From: Nepenthes gracilis
Lineage: Eukaryota; Streptophyta; Magnoliopsida; Caryophyllales; Nepenthaceae
Reading direction: 5' to 3'
DNA length: 64,000 bases
NCBI GenBank assembly: GCA_033239525.1
Contig: BSYO01000036.1
Coordinates: 10,624,126 to 10,688,125, forward strand
The position numbers and the translations under genes were made by a program. The notes beneath the pieces were generated by a model. The model was not told where the DNA came from. It made no database searches and saw nothing but the letters and a program-made list of their open reading frames with translations. Below are positions 1 through 9,006 of the stretch, in pieces; positions within the stretch are counted from its first letter, which is position 1, and each line of letters opens with the position of its first letter.

Positions 1-187
1 AATGTGCACGGAGTCGACAGTAGCGCCAAAAACAATGTCATCAACATAAACTTGGGCTACTAACATACATTTGTCACTCATTTGCACAAATAGAGTTTTA
101 TCAACACTCCCTCGAATAAAACCATGATCATTTAGGTACGAAGTAAGTCGATCGTACCAAGCTCGGGGAGCTTGTTTAAGGCCGTAG
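1..187 (-). pseudogene. SIRE-type copia reverse transcriptase fragment, cut by window edge
   Basis: The minus strand reads through a copia RT core: [15 protein letters not shown], then a stretch ending in the intact catalytic box YVDD followed by IVFGAT. The frame is open across the whole piece and runs off the left end. The same segment occurs again, damaged, at 2754-2930. At about 187 it joins the C-terminus of the envelope-like ORF directly, which is not the normal order (RT, RNase H, then envelope-like ORF). This suggests a tandem duplication or rearrangement of the element, or an assembly join. Confidence 0.85.
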
Positions 188-1108
188 AGAGCCAGAGGGG
201 CCTTCGTCCGGCTGAGGAGGAGGCACAGGAGGGAGAGGCTCATCGAACAACTCCTCGGGATCGATGGCAAAGCGACGGGCATGTGACCGACTATGGGCAA
301 AAGTGGTGGAGGTGATGGGGCTTTTGAGCGGTAGGCGAGAATAGGCCGCGAATGGGTGTCCGAGCCCAGCAAGGAGTCGCTGAATGAGGCACCCAAAAGG
401 TAGATTTGCCTCGTGCCGGCCGGAGAAGTTTGCAATAATATGAGTAAAAAAATGGGAGGGTAAGTCAATAGGCTGACCACTCAACAAAGCATATAGGAAT
501 AATGCCTTCCCCTCGGAAAGGGAGGAGAAGTGGGAGGCCGGGAACAGGTTCGTGAGCACGATACGGCTCACGACCAGGCGCCGAGAGGAGAGGTAGAAGG
601 TCGGGAATGCTTTGCCATTCCACTCTAGAGGGGCACCATGAAGGAAGGAGGCAATCTCATTAAACGTAGGCCGGGTTTGCGCCGAAGAGTAAGGATAGGT
701 GGGATTGGCCACCCGAGGGAGATCAAAAATGCGGGCAATGATATCAGCCGTAATGTGCAATTGTGCCCCGCGCACGAAAGTAGAAAAGGAACGAGCAGTG
801 ATCGCATGAATATTGGAATAAAATTCTTGAACAAGGATGAGCGACGGAGCAATCAAACCTGTGATGACCGACGCCCAACCACGGTCAATGAAAAGAGACG
901 AAATGGAAGGGTCGACAGAGTCAAGGCGGACTTCCCGTTCCAGGGAGAGTTGCCGACTAGACATGCGGGTTTGAAAAAGAGACTCTGCCTCGGGACTAAT
1001 AAAGCGATCAGGAGCTGAAGGTCCACTCGGGCGAGTGCGTTTGCCACTCGACTTGCGTGACATAGATTTACGAGGAGCCGACATCTGGAAAAAAATTGAA
1101 CACCACAA
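176..1108 (-). CDS. Envelope-like / plant transposon protein ORF of SIRE-type element (310 aa)
   Basis: Uninterrupted 310-codon minus-strand ORF downstream of the RNase H remnant, where SIRE-lineage copia elements carry an extra envelope-like ORF. The residues from about 65 to 255 resemble the plant-only family annotated as putative plant transposon protein (Transposase_32-like): an FYSNIHAI segment, FVRGAQLHITADIIARIFDL, a Pro/Tyr turn, then LEWNG and a LFLYALLSG / DLPSHFF pair. The N-terminus is Ser/Arg/Lys-rich and the C-terminus Pro-rich (PLPPVPPPQPDEGPSG). No signal peptide or clear membrane span is seen, so a real envelope role is not supported. The last few codons run into RT sequence at about 187, so the natural C-terminus is missing. 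Its open frame contrasts with the broken gag-pol behind it. Confidence 0.7.
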   Translation of the reverse strand: MWCSIFFQMSAPRKSMSRKSSGKRTRPSGPSAPDRFISPEAESLFQTRMSSRQLSLEREVRLDSVDPSISSLFIDRGWASVITGLIAPSLILVQEFYSNIHAITARSFSTFVRGAQLHITADIIARIFDLPRVANPTYPYSSAQTRPTFNEIASFLHGAPLEWNGKAFPTFYLSSRRLVVSRIVLTNLFPASHFSSLSEGKALFLYALLSGQPIDLPSHFFTHIIANFSGRHEANLPFGCLIQRLLAGLGHPFAAYSRLPLKSPITSTTFAHSRSHARRFAIDPEELFDEPLPPVPPPQPDEGPSGSLRP

Positions 1109-1889
1109 TGTAACGATAAAAGGGTGGAAATATTATATATATATAAATAAACAAATAAATATACATATGTAAATATATATATTTATTTATTTATTAATGT
1201 ATGTGGGAAGGTTGGGGCACGTGATCGCCGTGCCCCTGAATCAGACTAACGACGGGAATAAAGTGCTCCATCATTTCACGGCGACGGCGGGCAGAACGAA
1301 AAACACACACCAGTGGCCACCGAGCACCGCCTCCGGTACCTACGACACCGCCGATTTGCAGCAAGGGAAGCACCACACGAGGCTTGGCCAGAGATGTGGG
1401 AGCAAAACGGCAGAGCCACCATGAACGGCCGTGGGTAAGGAACCAAATCACGGATCCAGGGACAACGAACCAAATCCACACAAGAACCGGTGGATTTGAA
1501 GGGAGGAGGAGGCAAAAACAAGATCCGTGAAGAAAGCCACCCAAAAAGGAGGCAACTTTCGCAGCTCACACCATCACGAACGGTGGCGGTCGCGAAAATG
1601 AAATCGAGAAGGAGGTGGAGTAAATTACCTTGAAAAACTCCCGAAATCGGTGAAGGAGTGTGGATCTAGCCGATCTGGTGATGAGGGAGAGGTAGAGAAG
1701 TGGCCGTCACAAGAAGAAAGGCAGGAGCAACGAATTTGGAAGAGGGTTTGTGTGTGTTCGTGTGCTGGGCACTCGCTGCCTGCTCGATGATAAAGGCAGG
1801 CAGCGGCCGCTCGAGCCCAAGGCGAGCGAGCGGAGAAAACCGTGCCTTTTCCCTTTTTTTTTGTTTTTAAATTAGAAAGAGGAGGATTC
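1109..1889 (-). other. Non-coding spacer between RNase H and envelope-like ORF
   Basis: No credible gene in either strand. Positions 1140-1197 hold an AT-rich imperfect palindrome. From 1200 to 1890 the DNA is GC-richer, with a CTCGAG/GAGCG cluster near 1806-1835 like that in the LTRs further right. Open frames here are low-complexity by-products of the base composition. Confidence 0.5.
1147..1197. repeat. AT-rich imperfect palindrome
   Basis: The left arm (AAATAAACAAATAAATATAC) is mirrored by a right arm rich in TATTTATTTATTTATT around a central CATATG, giving about 50 bp that can fold into a hairpin. It lies just upstream of the envelope-like ORF start. Confidence 0.55.
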
Positions 1890-2540
1890 ATTCGTCGGGC
1901 GGTGAGCACACTCCGATGGCAGTTTAAAAAAACTCAAACCGCACACTGTCTAATGGTTTGGTGAGGATATCGGAACCGATGCTCGGTTGGAGTGTGTAAG
2001 TGATATAACGCGTTTCCACGAGCTCACGTGAAGTGATGCCGAATATCGATATGTTTGGTGCGGGAATGTTGCACAGATTTTTAGAAATATTTATGGCACT
2101 AGTATTGTCACGTATATATCCGCATAGTGTCCTACAATGCCATAGTCAAGGAGCATTTGTTTCATCCATAGAAGCCGGGTGCAACAATCGCTCATGGAGA
2201 TGTATTCGGAGACAGGTGAAATAGAATTTTGTTTCTTGAGGAGCCAAGCTACCAGATTGAGCCGACATAAAAACATCCACCGGATGTGCTCTTTCGATCC
2301 TCAATATTTCCGGCCCAATCTGACGGAGTATCCGTGAAGGAAAATTTTGAGTCGTTTGAGAAAAGAATTCCAAAAGCGGACGTCCCATTGATATAACGAA
2401 TAACCCGCTTGACAAAGACTTAAGTGGGATTCTTTGGATTAGATTGATAGCGGGCGCGCATAATCGACACTAAATGCAATGTCGGTCCGCTAGACAATAT
2501 AAGAGACTCGATCATACTTCAAAAGAGAGGGATCGACACT
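1890..2540 (-). pseudogene. SIRE-type copia RNase H, frameshifted
   Basis: Scattered minus-strand frames together spell a copia RNase H: SLAPQET and KKQNSIS, then LLWMKQMLLDYGI, and near the end ILTKPLDSVRFE before AIGVCSPPDE and a stop at about 1893. Pieces fall in different frames, with many one- to four-base losses, so no enzyme can be made. It continues the RT remnant at 2754-3269. Confidence 0.75.
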
Positions 2541-2753
2541 CTTGCCGGGCAGGATCACGATCCAACTTGGAGGAGGTGCTCATGGGAGACCGAGTATGTT
2601 TAGAGTTATCAAGATTGAATCGCTTGACAAGATCCTTGGCATATTTGGCTTGAGAAATAAAAGTACCGTGAGGAAGTTGTTGAATTTGCAGTGGAAGAAT
2701 GTAAGTTCTCCAATCATACTCATTTCAAACTCGAAGCCATACATTTCGCAAAG

Positions 2754-3269
2754 AATGTGCACGGAGTCGCATTATCATCAACATAAACTTGGGCTACTAA
2801 CATACATTTGTCACGTTTGCACAAATAGAGTTTTATCAACACCCTCGAATAAAACCATGATCATTTAGGCACGGCAATAAGTCGATCGTACCAAGCTCGG
2901 GAGCTTGTTTAAGGCGAGAGAGCCTTCTTGAGTTTGTACACATGGTCGAAATGTAGGGTTCACAAAGCCTTTCGGTTGTTCAACATAGACCTCTTCTTGT
3001 ATGAACCCATTTAAAAATGCACTTTTGACATCCATTTGATATAATTTAAAACCCATGGTACAAGCAACAGATAGAAGGATACGAATAGACTCCAGACGGG
3101 CCACAGGGGCAAAAGTCTCGTCATAGTCAATACCTTCTACTTGAGTATATCCTTGAGCAACAAGGCGGGCTTTATTCCGAGTGATATTTCCATTTTCATC
3201 GGTTTTATTTTTAAAGATCCACTTGGTTCCAATGACATTTGTATTGGTAGGTCGGGAACCAAGGTCCAA
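2754..3269 (-). pseudogene. SIRE-type copia reverse transcriptase, frameshifted
   Basis: The minus frame shows [45 protein letters not shown] and [20 protein letters not shown], the standard N-terminal half of copia RT. After GFVNP the frame breaks at about 2942. The rest (LYGLKQAP to YVDD) follows in other frames at 2754-2930 with small deletions, and the sequence after YVDD is altered. It is a second copy of the segment at 1-187. Confidence 0.9.
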
Positions 3270-3279
3270 ACATCATTTC

Positions 3280-4269
3280 TCACAAATTGATTGAGTTCCT
3301 CATGCATGGCATTAGTTCAAGACTCATCAAGCAATGCCTCTTCGACCTTTTGGGTTCGATATGAGAGACATAACAGGTATAGGCGAGCTGATTTAGAATG
3401 CGGCGACGCAGCCTCATACCTTCATTAACATCGCCCAACATTAGGTCCTTTGGATGATTGAGCTTAACTCTAGAAGAAGGTTCCTTTGTGGGAATGGCAG
3501 TAGGTGTTACTTGCTCAATGTCAGGAGAGGATATGTTGGGTAAGGCGTCATCATGATCATCATCTTGATTTGAGCAATCATTGCTTATAGAATGGTCATG
3601 AGGAATATCATTCACAACAACGTTTATGGATTCCATAACTGTTTGAGTGCGCAAATTGTAGACTCGATAGGCTCGACTAGTTAAGGAATATCCCAAGAAT
3701 ATTTCTTCATCACTTTTTGAGTCGAATTTTCCTAAGTTTTCCCTATCACGTAGAATATAGCATTGACAGCCGAAGATATGGAAATACTTAACATTTGGTT
3801 TCTTTCCTTTCCAAAGCTCATAAGGGGTTGTATCTGTCCCAGGTCTTAGGTAGACCCGGTTGATTATGTGACAAGCCGTATTCACGGCTTCGCCCCTTAT
3901 GCGGATGGCAATATTTTTACATTGCATCATTGTTCTTGCCATTTCTTGAATGACCCGATTTTTGCGCTCAACAATCCCATTTTGTTGAGGGGTGATAGGA
4001 GAAGAAAATTCCTGATGAATTCCCTCATCATTACAAAATGTTTCAAAATTGGAATTCTCAAATTCCTTGCCATGGTCACTCCGAATTCTAATGAGAGAGG
4101 TACCTTTTTCTTTCACAATTCTTTTACACAAGGTTTTTACGTGGTCAAAAGTATCGGATTTTTCTCGAATAAGATCTATCCATGAATACCTAGAAAAATC
4201 ATCCACAACAACTAAAATGTACTTTTTACCACCTAAACTTTCAGTTCTAGACGGCCCCATAAGGTCCAT
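3280..4269 (-). pseudogene. SIRE-type copia integrase core
   Basis: A long open minus frame with the copia integrase catalytic core. The three acidic residues are visible: D in MDLMGP, D in RSDHGKEFEN and E in NGIVERKNR. HIFGCQCYIL and IFLGYS follow, as usual for the integrase C-terminal part. The frame is open for 329 codons but is separated by breaks from the HHCC part upstream (4339-4704) and from RT downstream, so the polyprotein is not intact. Confidence 0.92.
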
Positions 4270-4338
4270 ATGAATTAATTCAAGAGGCCGTGAAGTGTTG
4301 ATGTCACAATGAGATGAGTGACTTGATCAAATTTGCTT

Positions 4339-4704
4339 TCATAATTGACAAGGACCACACACATGATGTTTTATATTTGATAATTTAGGTAGTCCTTCAA
4401 CACAACTCTTCTTCGAAATTTTTGATAAGCTTTTAAAATTTAAGTGGCCAAGGCGTTGATGTGGCAATTCAGTTGTGTCAATTTTAGCAGATTTGCATTC
4501 AAGAATATTATTAGGCTCAATACCATAAAGATTGTCAGGAGTTCTTTTTTCCTCTAAGACAATTGAGCCATGTGTGTCATAGATGGAGCATTTATCTTGA
4601 ACAAATCGGACCTCAAAGTTGTCATCACAAAATTGACTAATACTCAGGAGGTTAGCTTTCAATCTCGATACATACAAAACTTCACGTGGCTTCGAGAGAC
4701 CCAA
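4339..4704 (-). pseudogene. SIRE-type pre-integrase (HHCC zinc-binding) segment
   Basis: The frame contains LPHQRLGHLNF and, 30 residues later, HVCGPCQL: the H-x-H and C-x2-C pairs of the GAG-pre-integrase zinc domain. LKANLLSISQFCD upstream is typical of the protease-integrase linker. A frame break at about 4270-4340 separates it from the catalytic core. Confidence 0.88.
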
Positions 4705-4886
4705 ATACCAATCCAGCCTCGACCAAGGATAGGTGCTCTTGAGCCATCACCAAAGACGACCGTCCCATCGGATGGTCCGACATCAAGAGAACATGGCTTT
4801 ATTTCCACACATGTGTCTAGAGCATCCACTATCCAAGTACCACAGATTGATTTTGAGCTTTTAAAGCTATATGAGCAACGTGGCAT
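4705..4886 (-). pseudogene. SIRE-type copia protease remnant
   Basis: The frame has CGTWIVDAL where copia proteases have W-x-V-D-S-G, followed by GTVVFGDGSRAPILGRG, the usual downstream block. The active-site Asp is kept but the Ser-Gly is lost and the middle of the domain is shortened, so the protease is inactive. Confidence 0.7.
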
Positions 4887-5839
4887 TGGATTGTTTTTGA
4901 ATAATTTTTCGATTCACTTTTCTTTACCCAAATTTTTCTTCCCGAATGCATTTTCTGATTTAACCTTTTCACTTGTTCATCCAAGTGCTGAATGTGATCA
5001 ACGAGTTTATTCATTTTTAGCCCTTGTCTTTGGTTGTACAGAAGATTCATAGCGTGGCACCGAGGACGTATATGACCTACTTTTCCACACGCATGGCAGG
5101 TAGGCACAAATTTAGGTCTAAAAGAATTGTTCATAGACCTTTGATTGAAAATTTTGAAGGTCTTGAAAGTGTTTGAAGATTTGTTCATGACCTTTTCATT
5201 ATATGAGTTAGGCAACCGTGTTGGGACAAAACTTTTCTCCACATATTGAGGCACAGTCTTAATGACTTTGGGAGTGATAGTATTTTTGAGTGGAGGTTTT
5301 GTAGCGGGAATAAATATAGTTTTAGGTTGTGGACCATGTTGGGAGATTTTCTCAACATATCCCAAACCCTTTTTATTTCCAGTCATTTTTTTAATTCCCA
5401 ACATATGATCAAGTTTTTGGGTTCCACTTAAGAATTTTTTCAGATCCTCTTTAGTGTTCTCAAGCTCCACTTCTAGAGTCGTAATTCTAGTGATTAAGGA
5501 GCTGTTTTGACTTTCCAAATCAAGACGAATATCAGTGGCATCCTTTAATTTCATTGCAACTTCATCCTTTTCTCTTTCCAGGTTGATGAGTTTACTGTTT
5601 AAGCTTTTATTCACTTTCTTCACTTTCAAACATTCCTTAAAAAGTTTATCATACGCTTCTTGAAGCCCATCAAAATCATTATCAGATTCTTCATGAGAAG
5701 AATCTGACTGTTCGGGAGATGCACTTGTGGCTTCGTCACCGTTGATGATAGATGTCATGAATGCCATATAATTTATTTCATCATCCTCGGAGGATTGTTC
5801 ATTGTGATTTGAGTCATCTTCATCATCCGTTAGAGACAC
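4887..5839 (-). pseudogene. SIRE-type gag, C-terminal half (coiled coil and zinc knuckle)
   Basis: Part of a 336-codon open frame. From its start it has an acidic Ser/Asp/Glu stretch, a heptad-rich segment (about residues 65-135) that should form a coiled coil, a basic Pro/Thr linker, and a CCHC knuckle CHACGKVGHIRPRC. A second coiled segment with LVDHIQHLDEQVKRLNQ follows. This long gag with two knuckles is characteristic of the SIRE lineage. Confidence 0.85.
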
Positions 5840-6090
5840 ATTTAAGGCTTTTCCTTTTTGACGCTTAAAATTTGGACACTCCGTCCGGATATGACCGGAA
5901 CCGGAGCATTCATGACATTGGATTCCTTGAGATTTCTTGGTTTTAACATCTCTCGTTTCCTTTTTGTCCTTTTTGAATGGATTGTGAGACAGATTAGATA
6001 CTTTAGAAGGTCATTTGCTGTTCTTATTTTTAAAAAATTTCTTAAAATTTTTAACGAACAGAGCAAAGTCCTCATCACTACATGATTCAT
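5840..6090 (-). pseudogene. SIRE-type gag, first zinc knuckle
   Basis: One minus frame reads GIQCHECSGSGHIRTECPNF, a perfect C-x2-C-x4-H-x4-C nucleic-acid-binding knuckle, and continues into the acidic NVSLTDDED block at 5830. A break upstream of it separates it from the gag N-terminus. Confidence 0.8.
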
Positions 6091-6216
6091 CGTCTGAGTG
6101 ACGATCTTTCTCTTCCTTTACTGTTTTCAAGGCAATTGATTTGTTTTTCTTGGATTGAGGAAGAGTGTGCTCATATGTTTGAAGAGACCCTACCAGTTCT
6201 TCTATTCTCAGTTTAT

Positions 6217-6708
6217 CTAAGTCTTTGCTTTCTTCAATGGCGGAACTTTTGGTCTAAAACGCTCGTGCAAAGATCTAAGTACTTTTCGGACAATTCTATT
6301 TTCAGGGATACGTTCACCTAAATTGAAAGTAGAATTCACAATGTCATTCAATTTTGCATAGAATTCATCAAAAGACTCATCATCTTTCATGTGTATTTCT
6401 TCAAACTTAGTGGTGAGCATTTGCAATTTTGAATTTTTGACTAGTTTCATACCTTCGTGAGTAATTTTAAGAATGTCCCAAGCTTCTTTAGATTTTTCAC
6501 ACATAGAAATACGTTTAAATTCTTCTGGAGAAACAGCCATAAATATAGCATGTAACCCCTTACTATTCCAATTGCACGCATCAAGTTCCTCTTTAGTCCA
6601 CAATGACACAGCTTTTGGTTTGTTATCGACGGAACTTGTGGGTGGCATCCACCCAATTTGGGTACTAACCCAAACTCGTTCATCCATTGATTTCAAAAAT
6701 GCTCTCAT
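6217..6708 (-). pseudogene. SIRE-type gag, N-terminal part
   Basis: 163-codon open minus frame starting near MRAFLKSMDERVW, with KEAWDILKITHEG and LQMLTTKFEEIHMKDDESFDEF further on. These are the standard UBN2-type gag landmarks of copia elements. The start is set by the first Met after the primer-binding region. The frame ends early at about 6217. Confidence 0.85.
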
Positions 6709-6807
6709 CCATACTTTCCAGTACGCATAATTGCTCCCACAAAATAGGGAGGAACGGACAGTGATTGACTAGAATGCATCTAGATCGGGGTCGTGGATTG
6801 GGGTGAG

Positions 6808-6819
6808 TCTCTGATACCA
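6808..6819 (-). other. Primer-binding site (initiator Met tRNA type)
   Basis: The minus strand reads TGGTATCAGAGAC, complementary to the 3' end of initiator methionine tRNA. It lies 2-3 bp inside the LTR end at 6822, which fixes the element's orientation. Confidence 0.9.
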
Positions 6820-6821
6820 AT

Positions 6822-7789
6822 TGAAAAAGCACGTTTCGTGCTAACGCGTTTTGTCCCCGTTAAAAATATAGCGGAAGCAACAATAAATAATAAATATCTA
6901 ATACACGTAAAAGATATTTAACACTAGATGCATACGAGACTAGCAATCATGTACAATATAATAATGACGAGCAATAGAGATAAAGACACAATTTTTGGTG
7001 ACGAGTGAAAACTCGATACCCACGGTATCGAAAAACACTCCGGCTTCAACGGCTAAGGAAGCAATGCACTATGAAAATCAACTTACAAACCGGGTGGTAA
7101 CGACGCTAACCTAGCCGACTTACTCCCGTCACGTGATCCCTACCAAGAAACTCCTCGATTTGCCCGCAACGGAACCGACTCTTCCGGTTTCACGCCAATC
7201 TTCCTCGAACCACTTGAATTTCCAATCACGAACGAGTCTCCTTCTTCACGAACCAACGCCTCCAACGATGGTAGAAGGCAAAGTTTCAATGGTGAAAGAA
7301 AGTTGGTAAGAAAACTTCTATGAACATGTAGAGCAATCTTTTAGTGATTAGTTTTCTCAAGATGTGCAACAATATTGAAGCATGAGAGGGTTTTCTTCTC
7401 AAAGAGGCACGCACATCAGTTCTCCGAAATTCCTAGGGTTCAAAACATAAGTCCAATATTTATAGTGGAGCCAAAACGCGTTTGAAAATTCTGCTGGGTC
7501 AAGGCGCGAGCGGGCTCGAGCGCGCGGTGGGCGGCCAGGGGGCGAGCATCGAGCGGGCGACCTACTGGTTTTTCGGCTCGAGCAGCTATCAAGCGAGCGG
7601 CGAGCAGCCACCCTACTGGTTTTTGCGCTCGAGCGGGATACGAGCTCATGGCGAGCGGGCGGTCTATGGATGGGCTCGAGCGACTTCAGGGCGGACCAAA
7701 CGGACTTTAACCCTGCAACCCATAACCGGACATCAATACAATAATACATATAGTCACGGAATATGCCAATAAGACAAATGTCTCTAACA
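6822..7789 (-). mobile_element. 5' LTR of SIRE-type copia element (968 bp)
   Basis: On the minus strand it begins TGTTAGAGACA and ends GCTTTTTCA, with the primer-binding site just after. A GC-rich core at 7490-7690 is packed with CTCGAG and GAGCG words. After 7789 the gypsy LTR A resumes; ATAAC (7790-7794) is the expected target duplication. A second member of the family is the solo LTR at 27210-28297. The matching left LTR is not in the window. Confidence 0.88.
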
Positions 7790-9006
7790 ATAACAATAAA
7801 AGCATGAGGAAAGGAACTGGAGGAAGCGGTGAGGGTTTCGAGTGAGCAAAAAGAGGAGAGAGAAGAGGGTTTCACGGGGAAGAAGGCGGCACGGGGATGG
7901 TTGGTGCTGGCTGGCGACGGTCGTGAGCGGCAGTGGCCGGTTGCCGTAGTGATGTCGAGCAACGACGACGGCACACACGGAGAGAGGGAGCCGCGTAGGG
8001 AGAGATCACACGAAGGAAAAGAAGACGAAATGGAGGCATTTGGGTCTAATTTTGAGCTCGAGCTAGTTGAAAAAGTTATAAATCGGATCGAGATAAGTGC
8101 ATCAATACCCTCTTCTTCCGTTCTTTTTGATTTTCGTTCAATCCCTTTCGTGTATTATTATCTTGATACCCAACATATATATATATGTGATACCTATAGT
8201 TTAATTATGCATATATATAAATCCATGTCCACATTCGTAAAAATTGATCATTTTTTGCACTCAAACCCTAACTCCACGCTTGGGTAGTTTTGAGCTCGGA
8301 ATGTTTGGAATTTCATAAAAATTGGGACTAGAATATTATTACCAATATCCTATATACGTTAATTTATCGATTGAGTATCCAATTTGATAGTTTTATGTAT
8401 ATTTTCGTTTGTCGGAACCCTAGGATGCACCCGGACTTCGTTTAGGCATCTATTTCAAAATTTATGCATAAATTGGCTTGAGATTATATTTACCCATTTC
8501 TTGGGTTTGGTAATTTACCCATTGAATGCCCAAAATTTTGAGAATCGTCTGATATACACAGCCAGGTATTGGTCGTGCGCGAGTACTGTTCACTCGATCC
8601 TCTTTGGTAAATTTTATATAATTTTCGTATTATTTAATTGTTAATTAAGTTGCATATATATTTGTATATATTTAATCATTTATTTTGAAAAATATATTTG
8701 TCAACAAATTGTGAAAATAATCGTTATCCGAAGTCCTAAAGTCAAATTAGGCTCGTGGTGATAAGAATTTTCACATTTCCTATGCTATACGATGCTTATA
8801 CTTGAAAGTTAAGTTATAAGAAGGCTTAAATTCGAAAGAAAGATAAATCTTTTTTAAGTAATTAGAGTAAAATTTCACAATCAGATATATGATTGATTTG
8901 TTCTCTTAGATGGAGAAGATTATGAAAGAAGTATGGTGGACCCTCTCTCAAAGAATAAGAAATCATGAAATTAGGATCATGGAATTATATTACGAAGGGT
9001 AATAGC
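7790..9006 (+). mobile_element. Gypsy LTR A, part 1 (interrupted by copia and by LTR B)
   Basis: Aligns by eye, block after block, with LTR D from about 13885 to 15100: GAGAGAG-rich leader, the GATCGAGATAAGTGCATC block, an AAACCCTAA telobox at 8269 and two repeats of about 145 bp. It is cut on the left by the copia insertion and on the right by solo LTR B. Open frames within it are not genes. Confidence 0.75.

Noticed and set aside
1194..1544. 116- and 97-codon minus-strand frames upstream of the envelope-like ORF
   Set aside because: No recognisable family, Trp/Cys-rich composition typical of non-coding reading; overlapping frames on both strands.
7399..7974. 191-codon minus-strand frame
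   Set aside because: It crosses the border between the copia LTR and gypsy LTR A and has no domain; the CTCGAG-rich repeats keep many frames open.
7829..8287. 152-codon plus-strand frame
   Set aside because: Within LTR A; the same region in LTR D is not open, so it is not conserved.
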